NCBI GenBank assembly: GCA_003450735.1
Contig: DMEZ01000044.1
Location: 1-41,615 of the forward strand
DNA: 41,615 nucleotides
Direction: 5' to 3'
DNA from: Elusimicrobiota bacterium
Lineage (GTDB): Bacteria > Elusimicrobiota > Elusimicrobia > UBA1565
Each line of letters starts with the position of its first letter. Position 1 is the stretch's first letter. A program made the translations under genes and the position numbers. Under the pieces are notes generated by a model. The model worked only from the letters and a program-made list of their open reading frames with translations. It did no database searches and was not told the DNA's origin. Shown here piece by piece: positions 7,998 through 16,400 of the stretch.

Positions 7998-8603
7998 TTG
8001 AGTTCCGTCGGCGCCATCGTCACCGATCCGTATTCTCTCTTGAAGAGCCCGCTGCTGGGGTTCGTCCTCTCCGGAAGCGTCGTCGCGCTCGACCACCTGA
8101 GCCGCAGACGCCTCGAGGCCGGCGAGCCGCCGGCGCGCGGGACGATGCTCGCGGTCGCCCTCGTCGGCGGCCTGCTCGCGGGTCTGGGGAGCGGGCTCAT
8201 CGACCGATACCGGCCGCTTGGCAGCCCCGGCGGCAGCGAGTTCTTCTCCGGCATCGAGGTCCCTTTCCTCCTCACGACGGCGGCCGGCGTCGCGTACGGC
8301 CTGGCCCTGCACTATCTCTATTGGCGCCGGTGGAGCGCCCCGGCTCCGGGCTTCTCGAAGGCGGGCGTCCTCCTCCGGCTTTGTCTCGGCGGCTATCTCG
8401 TCGGCACCGCCCGCTTCTTCCTGTTCGCGTTCTTCGATACCCCCGGCAGTTCCGAGGCGTTCGCGCTGTTCGTCTACGGCGGTCTGCTCACGGGCTTGCC
8501 GTTCGCGGCGCTCTGGGGGGCGTCGCTCATCGCGCTGGACCCGGGCTGGTCCTTTGAGCGCTGGGAGAAGACTTCAGCTTGGGGGGAGTTCCGGCTGTAC
8601 TAG
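7998..8603 (+). CDS. Polytopic membrane protein of unknown function, start uncertain
   Basis: The frame encodes about 200 mostly hydrophobic residues with four or more likely membrane helices (for example SPLLGFVLSGSVVAL, GTMLAVALVGGLLAGLGSG, FLLTTAAGVAYGLALHYLYW, LFVYGGLLTGLPFAALWGASL). No family is recognised. The frame is open back through etfA, in the -1 frame relative to it. It has no ATG, GTG or TTG until TTG at 7998. Yet the translation upstream of that TTG (PWLLLRYGLLLFCGAW) already looks like a membrane helix. The true start may be a rare codon near 7940, or the protein may be made by frameshift from etfA. TTG 7998 is given only as the first ordinary start. Confidence 0.5.
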   Translation: MSSVGAIVTDPYSLLKSPLLGFVLSGSVVALDHLSRRRLEAGEPPARGTMLAVALVGGLLAGLGSGLIDRYRPLGSPGGSEFFSGIEVPFLLTTAAGVAYGLALHYLYWRRWSAPAPGFSKAGVLLRLCLGGYLVGTARFFLFAFFDTPGSSEAFALFVYGGLLTGLPFAALWGASLIALDPGWSFERWEKTSAWGEFRLY

Positions 8604-8673
8604 CCTGATGGGAAGGAGGAAGCCCATTACCCTCCAGCCTTCGCAGACCCCTGCTTGGGGATTCCCGGAATGG

Positions 8674-8685
8674 TATCATCCTTCC
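8674..8685 (+). promoter_or_regulatory. Leaderless-type -10 box of the dehydrogenase operon
   Basis: TATCAT at 8674-8679 is followed by six bases and then the ATG at 8686. There is no Shine-Dalgarno sequence in the six bases, so transcription probably starts at or beside the ATG. Confidence 0.5.
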
Positions 8686-10782
8686 ATGGAAAGGATCACC
8701 GAGCATCCGATCCTGCAGCCGCAGGAGCGGAAGGCCGTCCAGTTCACTTTCGACGGGAAGCCCTGCTCCGCGCTCGAGGGCGAGATGATCTCGAGCGCCC
8801 TATTCGCCAACGGCATCAAGGTCTTCAGCCGCCACAAGAAGGACTCGGCTCCGCAGGGCCTCTTCTGCGCCAACGGGCAGTGCGCGCAGTGCTCGGTCCT
8901 CGCCGACGGCCGCGGCGTGAAGTCCTGCGTGACCCCGGTGCGCGAGGGCCTGAAGGTCGAGACCCTGCGCGGTGAGGCGAAGCTCCCCCGGATCGTCTGC
9001 GCCCAGGAGTTCGGCCGGGTGGAGGAGCTTCCGGTCGATGCGCTGATCATCGGCGGCGGCCCCTCGGGGCTCGCGGCGGCCGTCGAGCTCGGCAAGCTCG
9101 GCGTCGACACCCTGATCGTCGACGACAAGACGCGCTTCGGCGGCAAGCTGGTGCTGCAGACCCACAAGTTCTTCGGCTCGGTGGAGGACTGCTACGCCGG
9201 CACGCGCGGCATCGACATCGCCGAGAAGCTCGAGGGGCAGCTCAAGGAATACCCCTCCGTGAAGGCCTGGACAGGCGCCACCTGCCTCGCGGTCTTCTCC
9301 GACCGGAAGGTCGGCGTGCTGCGCGGCGAGGACTACGTCCTCGTGCGCCCCAAGGCGGTGATCCACGCCGCCGGCGCGCGGGAGAAGAGCCTCGCCTTCC
9401 CCGGCAACACCCTGCCCGGCGTCTACGGGGCCGGCGCCTTCCAGACGCTGGTCAACCGCGACCTCGTGCGCCCTGCGAAGCGCCTCTTCGTCGTCGGGGG
9501 GGGGAACGTCGGGCTCATCGCGGCCTACCACGCGCTCCAGGCCGGCATCCGGGTGGTCGGGCTCATCGAGGCCCAGGCCGCCTGCGGGGGCTACAAGGTC
9601 CACGCCGACAAGATCAAGCGCCTGGGCGTCCCCATCCTCGCGCGGCACACCATCGTGCGCGCGGAGGGACGGGAGGGCCTCGAGGCCGTCGTCATCGCCG
9701 AGGTGGACGAGAAATTCAAAGTCCTGCCCGGCACGCAGAAGTCGTTCAAGGCCGACACCCTGCTCATCGCCGTCGGCCTCAGCTCGGTCGACGAGTTCCA
9801 TGCCCAGGCCCAGGAGGCGGGGATGGACTCCTTCGTCTGCGGCGACGCCGAGGAGATCGCGGAGGCCTCGGCCGCGATGTTCAGCGGGAAGATCGCCGCC
9901 CACAAAGTGCTCAAGAGCCTCGGCGTGATGGCCGCGCCGGTCCCGCCGTTCTGGTTCGAGCGCCTGCAGGTCCTCAAGTCCCGCCCCGGGGCCACGCGGC
10001 CCGCGGAGGCGCAGGCGCAAGGCCAGCGGGTCTACCCGGTGCTGCACTGCCGACAGGAGATCCCCTGCAATCCCTGCGTGAGCGTCTGCCCCAAGAAGGC
10101 GATCAAGCTCGCCGGCGAGAGCATCATGGACGTCCCGCGCTTCATGGGGGAGTGCATCGGCTGCTTCAAGTGCCTGCTGGTCTGCCCGGGCCTCGCGGTC
10201 ACGCTCGTCGACCGCCGCAAGGACCCCGACCACCCGAGCGTGGCTTTGCCCTTCGAGATCGGGCGCGGCCTGGTCTCCAAGGGCGACCGCGTGCGGCTGG
10301 CCGGCTGCGAGGGCGAGGACCTCGGAGAAGCCGAGGTTTTGGACGTGAAGGATTTCAAGGCGGACAACACCCTGCTCGTCATCGTGAGGCCCTCCCCCGA
10401 GGTCGCCGACCGTGCGGTCTCCTTGACGCTCTACCCGGCCGAGGAGGGGGAGCGGTATTCGGCGGAGCTCGCGAAGGCGGACGATGAGACCATGGTCTGC
10501 CGCTGCGAAAGGGTCAGTTTGGGGGAGGTCCGCCGGGCCATCCGCTCGGGCGTGCGCGACCTCAACGAGCTCAAGGCCATCACCCGCGCCGGCATGGGCG
10601 CCTGCGGCTCGAAGACCTGCGCCTCGGTGCTTATGAGCGTCTTCCGCAGCGAGGGCGTGGATCTGAAGGAGGTCACCCCCCTCACCCGGCGGCCGCTGTT
10701 CGTGGAGGCGCCCCTGGGCGTGTTCTCCGGCGTGAAGTGCCGCAGCGAGGCCGAGGAGAAGGCCCGCTGGAGCGGGTTCTGA
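8686..10782 (+). CDS. FAD/NAD(P)-dependent oxidoreductase with 2Fe-2S, 4Fe-4S and BFD-like domains (amino-acid dehydrogenase alpha subunit)
   Basis: A 698-residue multidomain flavoenzyme. Order: N-terminal 2Fe-2S domain (Cys61, 66, 69, 81; about 15-105); FAD Rossmann motif GGGPSG (123-128); NAD(P)-type motif VVGGGNVG (269-276); two [4Fe-4S] sites (Cys455/461/464/468 region and Cys490/493/496/500); and a C-terminal BFD-like 2Fe-2S site (Cys605, 607, 640, 645). This arrangement resembles the alpha subunits of archaeal dye-linked L-proline dehydrogenase, sarcosine oxidase-like and hydroxyproline/opine dehydrogenases. With the DAO-type flavoprotein one base downstream it should form a complex oxidising a secondary or alpha-amino acid. 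The substrate is not determinable from sequence. Confidence 0.8.
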   Translation: MERITEHPILQPQERKAVQFTFDGKPCSALEGEMISSALFANGIKVFSRHKKDSAPQGLFCANGQCAQCSVLADGRGVKSCVTPVREGLKVETLRGEAKLPRIVCAQEFGRVEELPVDALIIGGGPSGLAAAVELGKLGVDTLIVDDKTRFGGKLVLQTHKFFGSVEDCYAGTRGIDIAEKLEGQLKEYPSVKAWTGATCLAVFSDRKVGVLRGEDYVLVRPKAVIHAAGAREKSLAFPGNTLPGVYGAGAFQTLVNRDLVRPAKRLFVVGGGNVGLIAAYHALQAGIRVVGLIEAQAACGGYKVHADKIKRLGVPILARHTIVRAEGREGLEAVVIAEVDEKFKVLPGTQKSFKADTLLIAVGLSSVDEFHAQAQEAGMDSFVCGDAEEIAEASAAMFSGKIAAHKVLKSLGVMAAPVPPFWFERLQVLKSRPGATRPAEAQAQGQRVYPVLHCRQEIPCNPCVSVCPKKAIKLAGESIMDVPRFMGECIGCFKCLLVCPGLAVTLVDRRKDPDHPSVALPFEIGRGLVSKGDRVRLAGCEGEDLGEAEVLDVKDFKADNTLLVIVRPSPEVADRAVSLTLYPAEEGERYSAELAKADDETMVCRCERVSLGEVRRAIRSGVRDLNELKAITRAGMGACGSKTCASVLMSVFRSEGVDLKEVTPLTRRPLFVEAPLGVFSGVKCRSEAEEKARWSGF

Positions 10783-10783
10783 C

Positions 10784-11941
10784 ATGGACGAAGAACGCTT
10801 CGACGCGATCGTCATCGGCGCGGGCAGCATCGGGACGCCGCTGGCCATGGCGCTCTCGGAGCGCGGGGTGCGCACGCTGGCGCTGGAGGCCGCGGCCTCG
10901 CCGGGGCAGGGGCAGAACAAGTGCGCCATCGGCGGCGTGCGGGCCACCCATTCGGACGCCTCGAAGATCAAGGCCTGCCTGCGCAGCCTCGAGGTCTTCT
11001 CCACCTGGCGAGAGAAGCACGGCGACGACATCGGCTGGATCAAGGGCGGCTACCTCTTCCCGGTCTACACCGAGGGCGACGAGGCCTCGCTGCGGAGCCT
11101 GCTCAAGGTGCAGCGCGGACTCGGTTTGAACATCGACTGGGCCGACCCGAAGCGCATGCGCGAGCTGGTGCCGGGCATCGCGGAGAAGGACCTGCGCGGC
11201 GGGACCTTCGCTCCCGACGACGGCTCCGCCTCCCCGCTGCTTTCGGTCAACGCCTTCCACCGCCGCGCGCTGAAGCTGGGGGCCGAGTTCCGCTTCAAGG
11301 AACCGGTCCTGGAGATCCTGGCCGCGAAGGGCGCGGTGCAGGGCGTGCGCACCCCGCGGGGGAGCTATCGCGCGCCCTGGGTGGTCAACGCCGCCGGGGC
11401 CGAGGCGGCGGCCGTCTCGAAGCTGGCCGGCATCGAGGTCCCCGTGCGGCCCGATTGCCACGAGGCCGGGATCACCGAGCCGGTGGAGCGCTTCTTCGAG
11501 CCCATGGTCGTGGACATCCGTCCCGGCGACAAGTCCAAGAACTATTATTTCTACCAGAACTGGGAGGGGCAGATCGTGTTCTGCCTCACCCCCCAGCCGC
11601 CGCTCTGGGGCAGCGACCGGCGCTCCACCTCCGAGTTCCTGCCCGAGGTCTCCCGCCGCATGGTCTCGCTGATGCCGAGCCTGGCGGCGCTCAAGGTGCG
11701 CCGCACCTGGCGCGGGCTCTATCCCATGACGCCGGACGGCTTCCCCGTGGTGGACTTCCCCGCCGCGCTCAAGGGCTACGTTCTGGCCGTGGGCATGTGC
11801 GGCCAGGGCTTCATGCTCGGCCCGGGCCTCGCCCAGACGCTGGCGGCCCATATCTCCGGCCAGGCCTCCGCCGATGATCGGGAGATCCTGGCGGGCTTCA
11901 GGCTCGAGCGGAACTTTTCCGGGCAGGAAAAGCTGAAGTAG
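10784..11941 (+). CDS. DAO-family FAD-dependent amino-acid dehydrogenase (catalytic beta subunit)
   Basis: A 385-residue D-amino-acid-oxidase-fold flavoprotein. It starts with the FAD-binding motif IVIGAGSIGTPLAMALSERG (residues 9-28) and ends with the typical GLYPMTPDGFPVV...AVGMCGQGFMLGPGLAQ segment, in which FAD and substrate sites lie close together. It is related to sarcosine oxidase beta, glycine oxidase and L-proline dehydrogenase catalytic subunits. One base separates it from the stop of the gene upstream, so the two are one operon and probably one enzyme: this subunit oxidises the substrate, and the large one passes electrons through its Fe-S clusters and second flavin. Confidence 0.82.
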   Translation: MDEERFDAIVIGAGSIGTPLAMALSERGVRTLALEAAASPGQGQNKCAIGGVRATHSDASKIKACLRSLEVFSTWREKHGDDIGWIKGGYLFPVYTEGDEASLRSLLKVQRGLGLNIDWADPKRMRELVPGIAEKDLRGGTFAPDDGSASPLLSVNAFHRRALKLGAEFRFKEPVLEILAAKGAVQGVRTPRGSYRAPWVVNAAGAEAAAVSKLAGIEVPVRPDCHEAGITEPVERFFEPMVVDIRPGDKSKNYYFYQNWEGQIVFCLTPQPPLWGSDRRSTSEFLPEVSRRMVSLMPSLAALKVRRTWRGLYPMTPDGFPVVDFPAALKGYVLAVGMCGQGFMLGPGLAQTLAAHISGQASADDREILAGFRLERNFSGQEKLK

Positions 11942-12017
11942 CCCCGCCGGGATTCACAAGCTCTCCACAGGCCGCACACACATTATCCACCTCATCCGCG
12001 GCATAATCTGCCTGAAC

Positions 12018-12389
12018 ATGGAGAAGCAGGACGCCGATGCCCGGACGAAGCTGATCATCCTCAGCGACGAGCCCGTGCTGCTGAGCTACCTCGAACGCTT
12101 GGCCTCGGAGAGGGGCTGGCAGGTCGGGGTCTGCACCACTCCCGTCGAATTCCTGGCCGCTTCGGCCGTCGTGGAGCCGCAGTACGTCGTCGTCGACGTG
12201 GACATGCGCTGCCGCCTGAGCGGGCCCCGGGTGTGCTCCATGCTCCGCGACGCGCTCCCGGCCTGCCGCTTCCTGCTCCTCAGCGGCGACGGCGGGAACA
12301 TCCGCGAGTGCCGGGAGGCGGGCTTCCGGATCATCCTCGAGAAGCCGTTCGCGCCGGAGGAATTCTGGTCGGCCTTCGGCGCGGGCTGA
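12018..12389 (+). CDS. Divergent single-domain receiver protein
   Basis: A 123-residue CheY-like protein. It keeps the phospho-acceptor Asp60 in VVVDVDM and the conserved Lys109 in LEKPF. The acidic pair near the N terminus is weakened to SDE (16-18), and the residue after the phospho-site loop is not the usual MP. It has no output domain. CATAAT at 12002-12007 lies ten bases before the ATG without a Shine-Dalgarno sequence. It converges on msrAB with a 16-base gap. Confidence 0.72.
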   Translation: MEKQDADARTKLIILSDEPVLLSYLERLASERGWQVGVCTTPVEFLAASAVVEPQYVVVDVDMRCRLSGPRVCSMLRDALPACRFLLLSGDGGNIRECREAGFRIILEKPFAPEEFWSAFGAG

Positions 12390-12405
12390 GCGCGGTCTCG
12401 GTCCC

Positions 12406-13404
12406 TCAGTCCCGCAGGAAGTGGCAGGAATACCCGCCCGGGTGCTTCTGCAGGTAGTCCTGGTGAGCGTCTTCGGCGGGCCAGAATTTTCCGGCCTTCA
12501 CGATCTTCGTCGTGAGGGGCCGCTTCCACTTCTTCGACGCCTCCACCTTCTTGAACACCGTCTCGGCCGTCTTCTTCTGCGCCTCCGATGTGTAGAAGAT
12601 CGCGGAGCGGTACTGGGTGCCCACGTCGTTGCCCTGCCGGTCGGGGGTCGTCGGGTCGTGCATGCGGAAGAAAGTGCCCAGGAGCTCTTCGTAGGAGATC
12701 TTCCCGGGGTCGAAGGCCACCTGGATCGACTCCGCGTGTCCGGTCGCGCCGGTCTTGACCTGCTCGTAGGTGGGCTTCTCCGTCGTCCCGCCGGTATAGC
12801 CCACCACCGTCTCCAGGACGCCGGGGAGCTTGCGCAGGATCTCCTCCATGCCCCAGAAGCAGCCTCCGGCCAGCACGGCCGTCTCCTTCTTTGACGCCCG
12901 GGCGAAGAGCGGCGCGTATTTTCCGTACCCTTCCGCCTCCAGGCGCTCGGCGGGGACGAAGCGGAGGGCGGCCGAGTTGATGCAGTAGCGCAGGCCCGCC
13001 GGCTTCGGCCCGTCCGGGAACACGTGCCCCAGATGGGAGCCGCCGCGCTTGGAGCGGACCTCCGTCCTGCCGTCCTCCTCCCTCTTCTCGACCACTCCGG
13101 CGGCGTCGAGGGGTTTCTTGAAGCTCGGCCAGCCGGTGCCCGAGTCGAACTTGTCGAGCGAGGAGAACAGCGGTTCCCCCGTCGCCACGTCCACGTAGAG
13201 GCCGGGCCGGTGCTCGTCCCAGTACTCGTTTTTGAACGGCGGCTCGGTGCCGCAGCGCTGGGTGACCTCGTACTGCAGGGAGGAGAGCTTCCTGCGCAGG
13301 TCGTCGTCGGACGGCTTGAGGAATCGTTCCATGGAGGCCTCCGGGTCGGCGGCGGAAGAGATCGAGGGGGCGAGCAGGACGAGGAACAGGAGGGAGCGGG
13401 TCAC
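12406..13404 (-). CDS. msrAB: Exported bifunctional peptide-methionine sulfoxide reductase MsrB-MsrA
   Basis: A 332-residue fusion that repairs both stereoisomers of oxidised methionine. A signal peptide (MTRSLLFLVLLAPSISSAA) predicts export. MsrB comes first (about 32-155), with the nucleophile Cys141 in RYCINSA. MsrA follows (about 174-332), with Cys182 in GGCFWG. A GTG at 13404 is preferred: it opens the signal peptide directly and overlaps the stop of the kinase gene as GTGA, a usual coupling arrangement. An in-frame ATG at 13428 is the alternative and would add eight residues before the signal peptide. The substrate would be periplasmic or outer-membrane protein. Confidence 0.93.
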   Translation of the reverse strand: MTRSLLFLVLLAPSISSAADPEASMERFLKPSDDDLRRKLSSLQYEVTQRCGTEPPFKNEYWDEHRPGLYVDVATGEPLFSSLDKFDSGTGWPSFKKPLDAAGVVEKREEDGRTEVRSKRGGSHLGHVFPDGPKPAGLRYCINSAALRFVPAERLEAEGYGKYAPLFARASKKETAVLAGGCFWGMEEILRKLPGVLETVVGYTGGTTEKPTYEQVKTGATGHAESIQVAFDPGKISYEELLGTFFRMHDPTTPDRQGNDVGTQYRSAIFYTSEAQKKTAETVFKKVEASKKWKRPLTTKIVKAGKFWPAEDAHQDYLQKHPGGYSCHFLRD

Positions 13405-16400
13405 AGGCCGCAGCGCTTGCGCAGCCATTCCGTGCGCTCGGAGGGGTAGGCCTGCGTCAGGGCGTCGAGCTGGCGGCGGATGTCCTCGGGACGCATCCAG
13501 CCGTAGCCGCGCAGCTCCAGCTGGGAAAGCAGGTTCTCCCAGTCCTTCTCGCCCCACTTGCCGCGGCGCAGCTCGAGGAAGATCTCGAGGTGGGGCCGCA
13601 GGCCCGGGGCGGAGGCGCCCGGGTCGGGGAACTCGTACTCCCAGTCGAGCCGCCAGAGCTGCAGGAGGGCGTCCTCTCCTCCGGTGAGCGCGAAGCCGCC
13701 CGAGGGGGAGACGGCGCAGCAGGCCGCCGGCTTGGAGTGGCCGTCGAGCTCGCCCCCGGAGCGCTCCCCGTCCATGTCCCAGAGCTTGACCGCGGTCGAG
13801 CCCCGCGTCCCGGAGAGGATGAAGCGGCCTTCGGACGAGATATGGACGAAGGCGACCGGGGCCTTCTCCTCGCGCGTGCTCAGGCAGTGCCCCGAGGCGA
13901 TGTCCCAGATGCGCGCGCTTTGGTCGCCGCTGCCCGAGACGAAGAAGCGGCCGTTGGGAGCGATCGAGGCGCAGAAGACGCTGTATTCGTGGCCCGCGTA
14001 GGAGCGCAGGCGCCGGGCCTCCTCGAGGTCCCAGAGGCAGAGGGCGTTGTCGTCGCCCGCGGAGAGGGCGCAGAGCCCCTCCGGCGTGAAGCAGACGCCC
14101 TTGACCCCGCCCTGGTGGGCGTTGAGCACGCGCAGGCAGCGTCCCGTCTCGACGTCCCAGACCCGCAGCGAGCCGTCCTCGCCGCCCGACACCGCGCGCC
14201 GTCCATCCGGGGAGAAGGCCGCGCAGTAGACCCGGTCGGCGTGCCCCTCGAAGGAGCGCACGAAACGGCCCGCCGCCAGGTCCCAGAGGCGCAGCGTCCC
14301 GTCCTCGCTGGCCGAGAGGCCCTGCCGACCGCTGGGGGAGACGGAGGCCGAGGTGACCGGGCCGGCGTGCCCCTCCAGGACGCATAAGCTCTGCCCCGTC
14401 GAGAGGTTCCATAAGCGCAGGGTCTTGTCGGCGCCGCCTGAGAAGGCATGGCGCTCGTCGGGGCTGATGGCCGCGGCCAGCACCGGCCCCTCGTGGCCCC
14501 GGAGGGTGCGGTGCACCCAGCACGAGGCGAAGCTCTTGCGGCGCCCCTTGCGCGCGAGCCGGTCGGCCAAGGCCAGCAGGCCCGGGTCCTTGCCGTAGCC
14601 CGGGACGGCCCGGGCCTCCTGGAGCCGGAGTCCGGCCTGCGCCCAGCGGCCGCGCTCGGTCTCGCGCACGACCTGGGCCCGGATGCCGAGGACCTTCTGC
14701 TGGAGCTTGGCGGCCTCCTCGCTGCGCAGGAAGTGGGCGAAGGCCAGCGGCGGGAGGGAGAGGGAGTCCGGGACGTTCCAGACCCGCAGGACCTTGTCGC
14801 TCCCGGCCGAGAGCGCGCGGCGCCCGTCCGGGGTGAAGGCGACCGCGTAGATCGAGCCCGGCAGATCCTTGAGGGTGCGCAGGCAGCGCCCGCCCGGCAG
14901 TTCCCAGAGCCGCAGGGTCTTGTCGAGCGCGCCCGAGAGGAGCAGGCGCCGCTCGAAGCCCGCGGCCAGCGAGGTCACGGTCGAGTGGCCCTCCAGGACG
15001 CGCAGGCAGCGCCCGCTGGTCAGGTCCCAGATGCGGATGGTGTCGTCCCAGGAGCCGGAGACGGCGAGGCGGCCTCCCGCCGCGAAGAGGACGGAGACGA
15101 CGGCCTGCTTGTGCCCCTCGAAGGTGCGCAGGCAGGCGCCCGCCTCCAGATCCCAGAGCTTCAGCGCCCCGTCGCCTCCGCCCGAAAGGGCGCGCTTCCC
15201 GTCCGGGGTGAGCGCGACGCCGTAGACCACGCCGCTGTGCCCTTCGAGCCGGAGCGAGCACTCCCCCTTGGCGAAGTCCCAGCGGAGGATGGAGCCGTCG
15301 TCGCTGCCGGAGACGCCCGCGCGGCCGTCGGGCGCGAGGGCGAGGCAGTGCACGCTCTCCGAGAGGCCCTGGAGCCGCTTCGCGCAGTCGCCGGTGGCCA
15401 GGTCCCAGAAGGCGACGGCGCCGCCCAGGCCCTGAGACAGAGCGAAGCGTCCATCGGGGGTCACCACCGCGAACGGCGTGTTCTCGAGCCCGCCCATGAC
15501 GCGCAGGCACTCCCCTGAGGAGAGGTCCCAGAGGCGCAGGGTCTTGTCCAGGCTGCCCGTCACGGCGTGCCGGCCGTCCGGTGCCGCGCAGAGGGCCTCC
15601 AGGTAGCCCTTGTGTCCTTCCAGCGCCCGGAGGCAGGCGATGTTCGGGAACGGGAGCCCCTTGAGGGCCTCCTCGGGCACCTCGCCTCCCCAGGCCTTGG
15701 CCGCCTCGGCCTTCTTGCCTTGGGCCAGCAGGGCGGCGGCCATGCGGCGCCGGGCCTCCAGGGACTGGGGCGTGCGGCTCAAGGCCTTGGCGTAGGCGGC
15801 TTCGGCCTCGGCGTGCTTGCCCAGGGCCATCTTGGCGTCGCCCAGGGCCAGCAGCATGTGGGGCCCCGCCGCCGGCGAGCGGACGGCCCGCGCCAGCGCG
15901 TCCTCGGCGGCCAGGGCGTCGGCGCGCCGCAGGTGCAGAAGGCCCAGCAGGTATTCCCCCGTGCCGGCGCCGGGGTGCGCCTTGACGGCCTCCTCGACGC
16001 GCTTGACGGCCTGCAGGTCGTCGATCTGCGCGTCGCCCCAGCAGAGGACCGCCAGGTTGTAGGAGGCTTCCGGATGGTGGGGGTCGGCCTTGAGCGCGTC
16101 CTCGAGCAGGCGCTTGGCCTCGTCCTTCTTGCCCAGGTCGAGCATCGACAGGGCCCGGTTGTTGAGGTCCGAGGAGCGGCTCTCGAGGTCGCCGGGGTTC
16201 TTGCGCGCATACTCCTCGCCCGAGACCTCCTTGTAGAGGGCCTCGAGCCGGCCCGCGAGGTCGAGGAAGCTCTGCGGGCGCTTCTCCGGCGGCTTGGCGA
16301 GGCACTCCAGCAGGAGGGCGGCGAGCCCCTCGGGGATGCGGAAGTTGAGCGATTTCGGGTCGGGCGGAGGCTCGTGGGCGTGCATCCTCTTGAACTCGGA

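Noticed and set aside
12385..12420. Hairpin between the receiver gene at 12018 and msrAB
   Set aside because: GGGCTGAG/CTCAGtCCC can pair around both stops, but the stem is short, bulged and lacks a U-tract, so it is not listed as a terminator.
13600..15650. CRISPR-like or tandem DNA repeat array
   Set aside because: The regular spacing of similar sequence is the WD40 coding repeat (about 125 bases per unit) with diverged DNA, not short identical repeats with unique spacers.
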